Source: Nemertoderma westbladi (taxonomy: Eukaryota > Xenacoelomorpha > Nemertodermatida > Nemertodermatidae). From it: 49,993 bases of DNA. This document shows positions 30,729 to 43,044 of this stretch, piece after piece. A program made the position numbers and the translations under genes. The stretch lies in the NCBI GenBank assembly GCA_032718475.1, contig JAUCBJ010008894.1, forward strand, positions 1-49,993, given 5' to 3'. Within the stretch, counting starts at the first letter, position 1; the number at the start of each line of letters is the position of its first letter. The notes below the pieces were generated by a model. It had not been told where the DNA came from, made no database searches, and saw only the letters and a program-made list of their open reading frames with translations.

Positions 30729-31809
30729 TGTTCGCGCTTTCAGACCTTTGGCAGTTTAACCCGCCAAATTAGGATGTCTTTTAGATAATAAATCACTTTT
30801 AGCCTCTGACAAGTATTTGATTCACTACACTAGTCGAAACCAATCGGTGCGCGATCATTCACCCGCTGGATATACCCGGGAGATTGGGTTCGACGGCTTA
30901 ATCTTATTGCTATGTAAGCCTAATGTATTATTCGACTGACAGTATTATATAATCTCTGACAATATTATTCACCTTCGGGGAATATTAACAGTTCCTTTAG
31001 GACGTGGCGCTCTATCTATAAAAACAGAGTTATGACTTAAACTACTCACAACGATATGGCTTAGTTATAATTCACATATATGGCGCATTCTTTAGGAAAT
31101 GCTTCGTTATCAGTCTCACTCATACACAATGCTGCACAATACTGCACACTAATCTGCCGATCTTCACTGATTTTAGTCACATATAAAAGGAACACAGACC
31201 GACTCATGTAGGGTCTATCAAATAACATTAGATTCACTTCAAACCACTTTAACATAAGTCACAATCGTTATATGTAACCTTTCTCTCTTACCTTCTGTAT
31301 ATCAAGAATATTGGGTTTCGGGGTTATTTCTCGTTATTCCAAATATAATAATTCATCAACCATATTATGAAGGACCGACAGTAAATAGCAGTATAACAAT
31401 ACAAAGTATGCACAGTGTTACACAGTATAACACAGTTAAACACTGCCCATAACGCATTGCGTGATTTCTAGGAAATTTCTGTACAAGAGCCATAAAAATG
31501 CTCTGATTGGCTGACTGAACTGAGAGATGCCATAGAACAAAGAAAATCGACACGTATGAATATCAGCTGTTAACCGTCGTCATAGTAACTACTGTTCAAG
31601 AGTAGCTATCACCTTTTGCGTCACGGAATTGCCATAGAATCATCAACTATGCCTTTCACAGTACACATACGGAGGAAATAGCTCTTAGATCCTCTAAAAA
31701 ACACCGATACAGCAATAATACGGTCTCTTACACCTATTAAATCAGCTACAGAGTATTTTAATGTAAAAGATAATAAAAATAACGGGGCAATTCAGCAAAG
31801 GCTTTTACA
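30729..31809 (-). repeat. 5' LTR (right copy, 1081 bp)
   Basis: Same TG...CA ends as the left LTR. At 31429-31436 the bases AACACAGT, a near-copy of adjacent sequence, replace the 129-bp block with the TATA box found in the other LTR. This looks like a deletion with templated filler and may have disabled the element's own promoter. Confidence 0.9.
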
Positions 31810-34800
31810 CTCTATGAGGTCCTGTCCCCCCCTCCCGCACCCACTAACAATACGGGATAGCCCAATGAACCCAGCCCTCTCCGCCGGCCTCTATGAGGTC
31901 CTATCCCCCCCCTCCCGCACCCACTAACAATACGGGACAGCCCAATGAACCCAGCCCTCTCCGCCGGCCTTTATGAGGTCCTGTCCCCCGTCCCGCACCC
32001 ACTAACAAAACGGGATAGCCCAATGAACCCAGCCCTCTCCGCCGGCCTCTATGAGGTCCTGTCCCCCCCTCCCGCACCCACTAACAATACGGGACAGCCC
32101 GATGAACTCAGCCCTCTCCGCCGGCCTCTATGAGGTCCTATCCCCCCCTCCCGCACCCACTAACAAAACGGGATAGCCCAATGAACCCAGCCCTCTCCGC
32201 CGGCCTCTATGAGGTCCTGTCCCCCCCTCCCGCACCCACTAACAATACGGCATAGCCCAATGAACCCAGCCCTCTCCGCCGGCCTCTATGAGGTCCTATC
32301 CCCCCCTCCCGCACCCACTAACAATACGGGACAGCCCAATGAACCCAGCCCTCTCCGCCGGCCTTTATGAGGTCCTGTCCCCCCTCCCGCACCCACTAAC
32401 AACACGGGATAGCCCAATGAACCCAGCCCTCTCCGCCGGCCTCTATGAGGTCCTGTCCCCCCTCCCGCACCCACTAACAATACGGGATAGCCCAATGAAC
32501 CCAGCCCTCTCCGCCGGCCTCTATGAAGTCCTGTCCCCCCTCCCGCACCCACTAACAACACGGGATAGCCCAATGAACCCAGCCCTCTCCGCCGGCCTCT
32601 ATGAGGTCCTGCCCCCCCTCCCGCACCCACTATCAATACGGGATAGCCCAATGAACCCAGCCCTCTCCGCCGGCCTCTATGAGGTCCTGCCCCCCCCCCC
32701 CCCCCTCCCACACCCACTAACAACACGGGATAGCCCAATGAACCCAGCCCTCTCCGCCGGCCTCTATGAGGTCCTGTCCCCCCCTCCCGCACCCATTAAC
32801 AATACGGGATAGCCCAATGAACCCAGTCCTCTCCGCCGGCCTCTATGAGGTCCTGCCCCCCCCCCCCCCCCTCCCGCACCCACTAACAATACGGGATAGC
32901 CCAATGAACCCAGCCCTCTCCGCCGGCCTCTATGAGGTCCTGTCCCCCCCTCCCGCACCCACTAACAACACGGGATAGCCCAATGAACCCAGCCCTATCC
33001 GCCGGCTTCTATGAGGTCCCCCCCCCCCCCGCACCCACTAACAACACGGGATAGCCCAATGAACCCAGCCCTCTCCGCCGGCCTCTATGAGGTCCTGTCT
33101 CCCCCTCCCGCACCCACTAACAATACTGGATAGCCCAATGAACCCAGCCCTCTCCACCGGCATCTATGAGGTCCTGTCTCCCCCTCCCGCACCCACTAAC
33201 AACACGGGATAGCCCAATGAACCCACCCGTCTCCGCCGGCCTCTATGAGGTCCTGTCCCCCCCTCCCGCACCCACTAACAATACGGGATAGCCCAATGAA
33301 CCCAGCCCTCTCCACCGGCCTCTATGATGTCCTGTCTCCCCCCTCCCTGTCTCCCCCTCCCGCACCCACTAACAACACTGGATAGCCCAATGAACCCACC
33401 CGTCTCCGCCGGCCTCTATGAGGTCCTGTCCCCCCCCTCCCACACCCACTAACAATACGGGATAGCCCAATGAACCCAGCCCTCTCCACCGGCCTCTATG
33501 AGGTCCTGTCTCCCCCCTCCCGCACCCACTAACAACATGGGATAGCCCAATGAACCCAGCCCTATCCGCCGGCCTCTATGAGGTCTTGTCTCCCCCTCCC
33601 GCACCCACTAACAACACGGGATAGCCCAATGAACCCAGCCCTCTCCACTGGCATCTATGAGGTCCTGTCTCCCCCTCCCGCACCCACTAACAATACGGGA
33701 TAGCCCAATGAACCCAGCCCTCTCCGCCGGCCTCTATGAGGTCCTGTCTCCCCCTTCCGCACCCACTAACAACACGGGATAGCCCAATGAACCCAGCCCT
33801 CTCCGCCGGCCTCTATGAGGTCCTGCCCCCCCCCCCTCCTGCACCCACTAACAATACGGGATAGCCCAATGAACCCACCCGTCTCCGCCAGCATCTATGA
33901 GGTCCTGTCCCCCCCTCCCGCACCCACTAACAACACGGGATAGCCCAATGAACCCAGCCCTATTCGCCGGCTTATATGAGGTCCCCCCCCCCCCCCGCAC
34001 CCACTAACAACACGGGATAGCCCAATGAACCCAGCCCTCTCCGCCAGCCTCTATGAGGTCCTGTCTCCCCCTCCCGCACCCACTAACAATACGGGATAGC
34101 CCAATGAACCCACCCGTCTCAGCCGGCATCTATGAGGTCCTGTCCCCCCCTCCCGCACCCACTAACAATACGGGATAGCCCAATGAACCCAGCCCTCTCC
34201 GCCAGCCTCTATGAGGTCCTGCCCCCCCCCCTCCCACACCCACTAACAAGACGGGATAGCCCAATGAACCCAGCCCTATCCACCGGCTTCTATGAGGCCC
34301 CCCCCCCCCCGCACCCATTAACAACACGGGATAGCCCAATGAACCCAGCCCTCTCCGCCGGCCTCTATGAGGTCCTGTCTCCCCCTCCCGCACCCACTAA
34401 CAATACGGGATAGCCCAATGAACCCACCTGTCTCCGCCGGCCTCTATGAGGTCCTGTCCCCCCCCCCCCGCCCCCCTCCCGCACCCACTAACAATACGGG
34501 ATAGCCCAATGAACACAGCACTCTCCGCCGGCCTCTATGAGGTCCTGTCCCTCCCTCCCGCACCCACTAACAACACGGGATAGCCCAATGAACCCAGCCC
34601 TATCCGCCGGCTTCTATGAGGTCCCCCCCCCCCGCACCCACTAACAACACAGGATAGCCCAATGAACCCAGCCCTCTCCGCCGGCCTCTATGAGGTCCTG
34701 TCTCCCCCTCCAGCACCCACTAACAATACGGGATAGCCCAATGAACCCACCCATCTCCGCCGGCCTCTATGAGGTCCTGTCCCCCCTCCAGCACCCACAA

Positions 34801-35733
34801 CAAAACGGGATAGCCCAATGAACCCAGCCCTCTCCGCCGGCCTCTATGAGGTCCTGCCCCCCCCCCCCCCTCCCGCACCCACTAACAATACGGGATAGCC
34901 CAATGAACCCAGCCCTCTCCGCCGGCCTCTATGAGGTCCTATCCCCCCCTCCCGCACCCACTAACAACACGGGATAGCCCAATGAACCCAGCCCTATCCG
35001 CCGGCTTCTATGAGGTCCCCACCCGCACCCACTATCAACACAGGATAGCCCAATGAACCCAGCCCTCTCCGCCGGCCTCTATGAGGTCCTGTCTCCCCCT
35101 CCAGCACCCACTAACAATACGGGATATCCCAATGAACCCACCCAACTCCGCCGGCCTCTATGAGGTCCTGTCCCCCCCCTCCAGCACCCACTAACAAAAT
35201 GGGATAGCCCAATGAACCCAGCCCTCTCCGCCGGCCTCTATGAGGTCCTGTCTCCCCCTCCAGCACCCACTAGCAATACGGGATAGCCCAATGATCCCAC
35301 CCGTCTCCGCCGGCCTCTATGAGGTCCTGCCCCCCCCCCCCCCCCCCCCTCCAGCACCCACTAACAAAACGGGATAGCCCAATGAACCCAGCCCTCTCCG
35401 CCGGCCTCCTGAGATCCTGTCTCCCCCTCCAGCACCCACTAGCAATACGGGATAGCCCAATGAACCCACCCGTCTCCGCCGGCCTCTATGAGGTCCTGCC
35501 CCCCCCTCCCGCACCCACTAACAATACGGGACAGCCCAATGAACCCAGCCCTCTCCGCCGGCCTTTATGAGGTCCTGTCCCCCGTCCCGCACCCACTAAC
35601 AAAACGGGATAGCCCAATGAACCCAGCCCTCTCCGCCGGCCTCTATGAGGTCCTGTCCCCCCCTCCAGCACCCACTAACAAAACGGGATAGCCCAATGAA
35701 CCCAGCCCTCTCCGCCGGCCTCTATGAGGTCCG
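31810..35733. repeat. 78-bp GC-rich minisatellite, right part
   Basis: About 50 direct units continuing the array at 13317-13922. C-runs range from about 5 to more than 15 bases, so the minus strand is rich in G-runs. A block of about 277 bp left of the LTR insertion (13647-13923) recurs almost exactly at about 31930-32206, showing segmental duplication inside the array. Shortened units with CTATCCGCCGGCTTCTATGA recur every few units between 33900 and 35050. Because the unit is a multiple of three, long ORFs appear on both strands; they are not genes. Confidence 0.95.
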
Positions 35734-38006
35734 TATATAAGGACGTATATATATATACATCCTCAACAGTGTCCTAAGGACGTATACGTCCTGTTGTTAA
35801 TGGCTGCTAATGGGGATGATTCAAATTTAGGTTATTCTAGCAGTGTTTATCCATTGCTTAGGACACTATACTACCCGTTTTAGTTAAAAAGTGATCTGGA
35901 GTTCACTCAGAGACTTCAGTTAGAGACTGGAATTCAACCAATCAGTGGTGAGCTCCTTTTCAGAGAAAGCAGGCTGCTTATTGAAAGCAGATTGATTGTA
36001 CCTTGTACAGTAGGATATGGCAGAGGTTTGAATGAGTAGCCCTTGAGAATTCCAACCAATCAGAGTTTATTTCCCTGTCAAGCTTTCCACTGTAATAACC
36101 TACTTTGTAAATAAATAAATACATGACATGACTGAAAAGTGAAAACCTGGTATTCTTCATATTGGTGGATTACGTAATTGTATTTCGTAAATAGAATAAT
36201 GGGAATGATGATTGTTCATGTGTACTAGTGTAGCATCCTGGTAGATTATTGTGGTAATTCTGCAATAATGAAGCTATATTGCATTTTGGTATTACAATAA
36301 TTATTCATTTATATTTATCATTTATTTACAGTTTATATCCAGGGCTCTGCCTTGATAAATGCTTTGCAGATTATCATAAATAAGTCATATAGATTATACC
36401 GGTACCATAAATAGACCATGAAATATAATAATATATATGATATAGTTCAGAAAAATAAATATTTTTTCATTTTTTAATTTTCAAAATTTTTTTTTTTTAA
36501 TTAAAAAAATATGAAGAATATCAATCATGACACCTTTTAAGATAAAAGTCAAATCATTTTAAAAATGTGTCATAACTTCTAGATGATTGATGATTGACAT
36601 TCCCGTAAATGTGTTTTAAAATTTGCTTAATTTTTAGGTTCTGGGGGGCTATTTAAAAAAGGGCCTAGTAACCAAAGGGTTAAGGCATGGTTCGCCAACT
36701 CAGAGATACTGTAAAATTAGTACAGTATAATCTAAAGTTCGAATAAGCCCTAAAATAATTACGACACGAGTTGCGCGTGTTGTACCAATAATACAATAGT
36801 TGTAGTGTTGTGTTATACTACTGTACGATGACACATGGCAGTATGGCTGATGGCCCTATACTGTATACTAGCCCTGCAAAGTGAAATATCACAGCAGAAA
36901 GTTTGGTATCCTTCACATTGGCCCGACAAAGCCTGTGATTTATTTTTATAAAATCGTTGTTTCAAAATAAACATTTATTAAAAATTAGTGTGAATTATGA
37001 TGAGTTGTGATGGTGAAAACTGTATATTGATAAGCGTCTACGCTTTACTGCAAACCATGTGATCGGTGCCGCTTCCAAACAACATTGAACACTGGCAGTC
37101 AAACACAACAGGAACAGCATAAAGGGGAGGCTACTGTAACAGTTTAAAGTTCCGTATTACTACTGCGGACTGCCTTAATATCCAAAAATGTAATTCAGTC
37201 ACACAAGATATTATATATTACAATAGTAATGGGTCTAACACTTATTTGTAAAAACAGACCACAACCATATAGATAAGAGATACCGGTATATAAATAAATA
37301 TACATATTCCTAGCAGAAATACATACACAATCAAATTAGATGTATAGTATATCGTGGGAAGACAATTCAATTGATTCAATTATTTCCCATAGGCCAATAA
37401 TAAATAAAACAATAGATTTATACAGAAATCTGTATAACTTCATTTAATCAATAGTCTTAGTCGGATATTGAAATTGAACTCAAAATAACTATTTAACTAT
37501 ATAACTATTTGTGTGCAGTGCAGTTACTATACGGTTTAAATAATATACAGTAAGATGCTCTCCAATTTGACGTAATCCTAATCCCATATGAACATTGTTA
37601 CATTTACATGTTTCTTGTGTATAGTTTTTGAGTTTAGTTCCCTATTGTACAATCAATTACAATATAATAAATAAAGTGATTCCTAAATTTGATTCCATAA
37701 TTAGGTGTTTATAAAAATATTACATTACAACTATAGATGTAAGCAAAAAGCAAAGCAAAGGCAAGCATAGCAAGAAATATAAGAAATAAAATGAATCCTA
37801 AAGTGAATATAAAAATAAACAGTCCTGACGGTGATAGTAAAATACAAATATAAACAGTTCATGTTTCCAATAGAAAAGGATACCCATGCGATGAAGTGAC
37901 GTCATGTTCTAGAAATAATTACTGTGACCAATAATATACATGGAAGTTGGTAGTGTAGTGAGAGCGACGATCATAACCTATGTTTTTGTCCTTGTCCCTA
38001 ATTAAA
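35734..38006. other. AT-rich intergenic region
   Basis: No gene seen. Right at the array end, 35737-35800 holds TA-rich palindromes including GGACGTATACGTCC. GTGTCCTAAG near 35770 is mirrored by CTTAGGACAC near 35857. The rest, including 3'-flanking DNA of the transglutaminase gene, is unremarkable AT-rich sequence. Confidence 0.5.
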
Positions 38007-40376
38007 CTAATCTTTTTTCACATCCAGCACAATAGAACCACTAGCGCCCATTATTAGGTTCGATTTAAACACAGCGACGAACTTCCGCTTTCCAACTCTA
38101 GATGGCGTTACTGATATCTGTGTCTTCAAAACTTCCTTGGCGCCCAGATCCCTTAATTCAACCGTCTTCTTCTTTAATTTACTTGGACCTTCTATGCTGA
38201 TCTTACAGTTCTTCAGCCTCTGCTTTAACGGGTTCGCTAACATAACTCCAATTCGCACCTTCTCGTTTACCTCAGCTTCATCAGATATCATAGAGAGTTG
38301 GAGTGATGGAAGACACAACGAAAGAACATCCTCGGAGGCCCAAACTTGGCCGGTTTCCTCAACTTTCGCCATCACGTATACTTTGATATGAGCCGATTCA
38401 ACAAGACTATCTATGTAATCCTCAGTCTCAACGTCAAACTTATGGATTTCAACTTCTTTCGGACTTAGTTTCAGGGTTAGAGTTCGCTTAGACAATGTTG
38501 TTACAGGTATGCCAGTATAGTACAGAAGTTTCGTTGTTAATGTCAGTTTCACTTTGCGGCGTCTAGTAGATTTATTAGACAGTTTAACCCATCCATTGAT
38601 ATCCTGTCCCATGTACACGTCATCGGGTAAGGAGAGCTGGAAGTCAACATCGTCACTGGCGCCGTGACGGAGATAGGTATCGGGACGGGTACCGTGCGAG
38701 CAAGCGAGCTCCACAGCAATCCGCTCTGCGTGGGAACCCTCGGAGTGTTTGTAGTTGATGGTAATGTCTTCGCGCTCATCTTTTCCAACGGCTTTTGTAC
38801 TAATAAATCTCCCTATGGCATTCTTTTCCAAACGATTTAGCTGCATCTCCTTGTTATCGTCCTGCACCCAGTAACATTTATCGCCGTTCACTTCAGCGAA
38901 TATGAATTTAGCGTCGTAGTTGAGGTAGACCTGTCCGTTCTTTATGGCCTGTACGGACGCAGGTCCAGCGCGATATTGCCCCGCAGACGTCTCCTGTGGC
39001 GTCGCGTCGAACGCCTGCCAACCCCCGTACCCATCAGGGAGGTCCTTACGAGAGAACCACGCCTCGTTCCACACGTGGAAGTTCCACACTGAATCATCAT
39101 TCAAGTGATCCAAATGGTTACCGTGCCGATCGATATACATATCGATAGTCATGTTGGCGTCTGTATCGTGGGCCGAATCGAAATTGGTTACACTTCGACA
39201 TGGAATTCCTAAACACCTCATTACCGCCGTAGTTACTCCACTAAAGACCCAACACTGACCGTATTTCACTGGCATTGCGCCCTGCTCCAAATACTCCTGC
39301 AGTATACGAACGGAGCCGGACCACTCAGTAGGGTGCGTTCCACCTTGGTAGTTGCCACTCCAATTCCCTACCAGAACTCCGTCATCATCCTGACTGTTAA
39401 TCATTGTGGATACAGCTCTTGTAACAAAGATGGCGCTCCGTCTAGCTCGCATAGACGTCACGCTATCTAGTATCAACATGACGGCCTGCAGTACGGACTC
39501 ATCAAACTGGCCGAAATGCCAGTCCATTCCGGACCTATTGTGGACGGTTCCGAAGTATATTATCCCGGAGTCGTTTGACACGTATTCTTGACGCAGAGCC
39601 TCGGGTTCAAGGTAAACCTCGTCCTCTTCAGCCCATGGATTAAACAGCACGTACATCTCATCGGGGTGGTCGTAGATGGCGTGATGGACCTTCCCCCCTG
39701 CGCGGGTCTGGGTGCGGATTCGAATCGAGTACTTTCCTACAATCGCGTCAGCTGGACTAGCTACGACCAACTCCAATGTGTTCTCATTCTTGCTCGCAAC
39801 CCAAACCCGCCACATAGCCTTATCCGATTGGTCTTCCTGCAACGGATGAAGATGCACCAGTGAGCCATCTGCCTCCTTTGGACTCTCCCCTGTGGACAAT
39901 ATGATAGTTAGAGTATCATTCGTTGGTTCCGGTTGTCGATTAAACTCTATAGCGATCTGGATTTCTTGAGCTCGGCGGACAATTAGTTCGCTGTATTCGA
40001 ACTCGCTGGTACGATGTTTAAGTTTGTTGGTCGACTCGAACAAATCCACTTTATCCACAGTTAAATGTGTGTCTCTTAAATCATCGACAATGATACCGAT
40101 TGATTCAAAAATATCCATATCATCGTCGGATTCTGAAGACGAATCAGTAACATTGTCGCCTCCGCCTATACGACTCGGTCTAATGATATCACGAGACCAG
40201 CCCACCGAACGACGAAACCCGGTATTTATAGCCGATAAAAGAGAACCTCCAGTCCTCCAAGGGAAGTTTGAACTCCCATACCGGTTTCTATGATGACCGC
40301 CGTAGATATTTATTCCGCGCCGACCAGAGGAACGTGATCTACGGCTTCTGCTACGGAGATTGTACGGATAAGGCAT
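38007..40376 (-). CDS. Protein-glutamine gamma-glutamyltransferase (transglutaminase), single exon
   Basis: A 789-residue animal transglutaminase, a Ca2+-dependent enzyme that crosslinks protein glutamine to lysine. The order of domains is complete: N-terminal beta domain from about 105 (SELIVRR near 130), catalytic core about 270-560, and two C-terminal beta barrels to 789. The catalytic triad is intact: C375 in YGQCWVFSG, H434 in WNFHVWNEAW, and D457 in WQAFDATPQE. The 100-residue N-terminal extension begins YNLRSRSRRSRSSGRR and has an acidic patch (DSSSESDDDMD); it has no signal peptide and none of the Cys cluster that anchors vertebrate TGM1. The overall arrangement resembles TGM1/annulin/hemocyte types. 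No intron, frameshift or stop is visible. Confidence 0.95.
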   Translation of the reverse strand: MPYPYNLRSRSRRSRSSGRRGINIYGGHHRNRYGSSNFPWRTGGSLLSAINTGFRRSVGWSRDIIRPSRIGGGDNVTDSSSESDDDMDIFESIGIIVDDLRDTHLTVDKVDLFESTNKLKHRTSEFEYSELIVRRAQEIQIAIEFNRQPEPTNDTLTIILSTGESPKEADGSLVHLHPLQEDQSDKAMWRVWVASKNENTLELVVASPADAIVGKYSIRIRTQTRAGGKVHHAIYDHPDEMYVLFNPWAEEDEVYLEPEALRQEYVSNDSGIIYFGTVHNRSGMDWHFGQFDESVLQAVMLILDSVTSMRARRSAIFVTRAVSTMINSQDDDGVLVGNWSGNYQGGTHPTEWSGSVRILQEYLEQGAMPVKYGQCWVFSGVTTAVMRCLGIPCRSVTNFDSAHDTDANMTIDMYIDRHGNHLDHLNDDSVWNFHVWNEAWFSRKDLPDGYGGWQAFDATPQETSAGQYRAGPASVQAIKNGQVYLNYDAKFIFAEVNGDKCYWVQDDNKEMQLNRLEKNAIGRFISTKAVGKDEREDITINYKHSEGSHAERIAVELACSHGTRPDTYLRHGASDDVDFQLSLPDDVYMGQDINGWVKLSNKSTRRRKVKLTLTTKLLYYTGIPVTTLSKRTLTLKLSPKEVEIHKFDVETEDYIDSLVESAHIKVYVMAKVEETGQVWASEDVLSLCLPSLQLSMISDEAEVNEKVRIGVMLANPLKQRLKNCKISIEGPSKLKKKTVELRDLGAKEVLKTQISVTPSRVGKRKFVAVFKSNLIMGASGSIVLDVKKD

Positions 40377-40834
40377 TGAATAAATAATCTAACAGCCGAA
40401 AATATTGAATATTATACCGGTACTGCGGTATCAACAATAAACTATTATAAACTACAGTAACGCAAACACGGTACTACAGTACTATCTGATTGCAGGATTG
40501 TCTGACTACAAGACTATATCACTGTATCAGTTATCAGTTTATGTCCCCACAATGCTGCAATGGAATGGAATGAATGAATGTATTATGAGATTATGATTAA
40601 CTGTTGAATGGATTAACAGATTAATGTAATGGAAAAATATCAATCATAATATAAATTATCATATAAATTAGTTTGAAATGGATCTCTACAGCTCTATACT
40701 AACCCACTAAAAGTGGTAGGCCTACTGCAGTACTGTACTTATCATATCTCAGTATCTGCATATCCTCGAAATAATAATTTACATACTGCTGTACTGTACT
40801 GTCTGACTTTCAGACGGTAGCAAACAAAAATCTT
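40377..40834. other. 5' flank of the transglutaminase gene
   Basis: 458 bp of AT-rich DNA between the start codon and the target duplication of the Mutator-like element. No promoter motif can be called with confidence. Confidence 0.4.
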
Positions 40835-40844
40835 CAGGCATTGG

Positions 40845-42542
40845 GGTAAATCTTTTGCGTAGAGGTATAGCCTATATAGAGGCTACATGAAGGTAGGTGT
40901 AGCCTACATGTAGATGCACGTGTAGGGTGAATGTAGGTAGGTGTAGTCCCATAGATATTAATGTAATTTATGTGTCAATTTGCAGTAATGTGATACACGG
41001 TCTTCAATCAGGATGTATGGCAATAATCTCTGATCTCCACGGTACAACACGGTACATCAACCTGCAGACCTGTCTGCTGTCAGACAACAGGTTTTACTGC
41101 ATACTGCATACTGCATTACTGTATAAATATTAAACATCGCGTTCTGATTAAACTAAAGTCCCTTACTCGTCAAAAATATTTGGCCCTAATAAATTTGAGT
41201 ATGCTAACGCCACGAAAGGCATTGTTCCATTAGATTAAGTCGTTCTGATTTATATGTTTATTGAGTAAGAGTAACCTAAACAAACAACCATCATCGCGGG
41301 GACTATAGTCTACCAGAAACCCTGACCCCTCTCTGCCCCTCTTTATCTGTTTATCAACTGATCAACCATACATCCACAGACATCCATGGGACTTGAACAG
41401 TACTTCAGCATTGAAATGTTTTGGACATTTTGTTTTGAAAGTAAAAAAATAGAAGTCTGGAAGTTTTGTTTGTTTTAATTTTTCAGGCAGTCACATTCCA
41501 CCAAACCAGCAACAGTCCCATCCCTTCCCACTATCCCGCGGACCACCACACTGTTTCATTATACTGTTATAAAGTATTCCCATCTCGATGATGGGAAATA
41601 ATCAGTAATCCGATGGGATTCAAATCCCATCTCGTAGTAACAGCAAAACAATAACACGAAAGTCAATAGCTTTACAGTTATATTTGATTGCATTGAAAGT
41701 TAATAGAAAGAAGAAGTTACATTGCATATCCATTAAAATATCATGAAATTGATACGGCAGTTTATAGTAGATTAAAACGGCCACAGCAAGATTTATAAAA
41801 CGAATAATAAGTAAAATCAGCACACAATATTATCAATATAGACATTTGAAGACAATTTAATAAACAAATATTATAAAAAAAATATCTACTAACAATCAAT
41901 ACATGATATACTGATATATATAATATATATACATCAGCGACTACCATCGCCACTCTGGTTCAATCAGTCAGTCCGGTATCATTGTTAGCGTTTTGTTGAA
42001 TCACCCACTCATCCTCAGACCCTCATGGACACCGACGACGAGTTCTAACCCTAACCGTTAGTCGATTCCTCCTTGACTGGAAACATCAGGTTCGGGCCGT
42101 TCGGCCCATACAAAGTCATTATAGCCTCCATGCCTGAACCCGCAGGATCATGATCTACAGTATGTATCGGTATATCGTTCAGACATTTTTTCCTTTGTCA
42201 GTACTGTACACTGTAGTATTGATAGGCTCCGTCTCGTGGGTATTCAGGGGACCCCCATTCGACGTATTCGCATCTCCTCCTGGTTGTTTGGGGTACCACC
42301 GCCCGCCATATGCGCATCTCTTCGTGGTTGTTCCGGGTACCACCCCCGTTCGCCGCATTCGCATCTCATCGAGGAAGTTCCGGTCCGGGTACCCCGTATA
42401 TGGCCTATTCATTCATCATTTTTGTTTTTAAAGACCTACCTACACCTACCTACATTCACCCTACACGTGCATCTACATGTAGGCTACACATACCTACATG
42501 TAGCCTCTATGTAGGCTATACCTCTACGCAAAAGTTATACCC
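40845..42542. mobile_element. Mutator-like non-autonomous transposon with 102-bp inverted ends
   Basis: 40845-40946 and 42440-42542 are inverted repeats of about 102 bp with few mismatches, both starting GGTA and sharing CTTTTGCGTAGAGGTATAGC. The element is flanked by the direct repeat CAGGCATTGG (40835-40844 and 42543-42552). A 9-10 bp duplication plus long terminal repeats fits the Mutator superfamily. No transposase is present inside. Near 42237-42395 there is a degenerate tandem repeat with GGGTACCAC and CGCATCTC motifs. It sits about 470 bp upstream of the transglutaminase start. Confidence 0.75.
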
Positions 42543-42552
42543 CAGGCATTGG

Positions 42553-43044
42553 ACCTACTACCTTTCGGTCTCACCTCACATTAAATATTAAATAACTGTA
42601 GATAATCATCTACAGTCAGACATTAGAAACAATTAACAACATATAATGTTTTGACGTCCAAAAAAATAATTTTATGGACGTCCAAATAATTAATTTATGG
42701 ACGTCCAAAAAATGAATTTATACCTGGTCGAGTTTATTTTGTTTTTGTTACTAGGCAATCGAATTTACAATTGGAGGGAATTTCAAAGTAGTAGCCTACT
42801 GTAGTTCTAGATTGCAGTCGATATACGGTAGCTTTTACAATTTGCTCAGTAGGCTGGCCTGCCTAGCTGCCTAGCCTAAAAAGATATAACAATTTCAGTC
42901 TAGGAAAACTGGCCGTGGTGTCGGTATTCTACTGTACCTTTATTATTGATGCGAAATGTCTGATATTGAGTCGTTTATTGTACAATCATTTTGGAATTCC
43001 AAAACATCTTATCTACTAATTTACCATGATGTGCATCATACATC
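42553..43044. other. Spacer with three GGACGTCC-type repeats
   Basis: No gene. TTTATGGACGTCCAAA-like units occur with GACGTCC at 42653, 42677 and 42700, spaced 23-24 bp. The rest is AT-rich. Confidence 0.5.

Larger units (their letters stand above)
13923..31809 (-). mobile_element. Large non-autonomous BEL/Pao-like LTR retroelement (17.9 kb including a nested hAT)
   Basis: Two direct repeats at 13923-15123 and 30729-31809 start with TG and end with CA and are flanked by the 5-bp duplication CTCTA (13918-13922 and 31810-31814), which is present once in each uninterrupted unit of the surrounding minisatellite. The reading frames are on the minus strand, so the right repeat is the 5' LTR. Order: 5' LTR, leader with a 288-bp duplication, ORF1 (gag-protease with pol remnant), gap, ORF2 (unknown), purine tract, 3' LTR. 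No reverse transcriptase or integrase core is present. Without the nested hAT the element is about 14.2 kb, long for BEL/Pao. Near-identical LTRs and open frames argue for recent movement, presumably with polymerase supplied in trans. Confidence 0.9.

Noticed and set aside
32286-32812. 168- and 174-codon proline-rich ORFs
   Set aside because: Translation of the 78-bp minisatellite on both strands; frame is lost whenever the C-run length changes.
42150-42591. Several 77-93 codon ORFs
   Set aside because: They lie in the tandem repeats and inverted end of the Mutator-like element and have no domain features.
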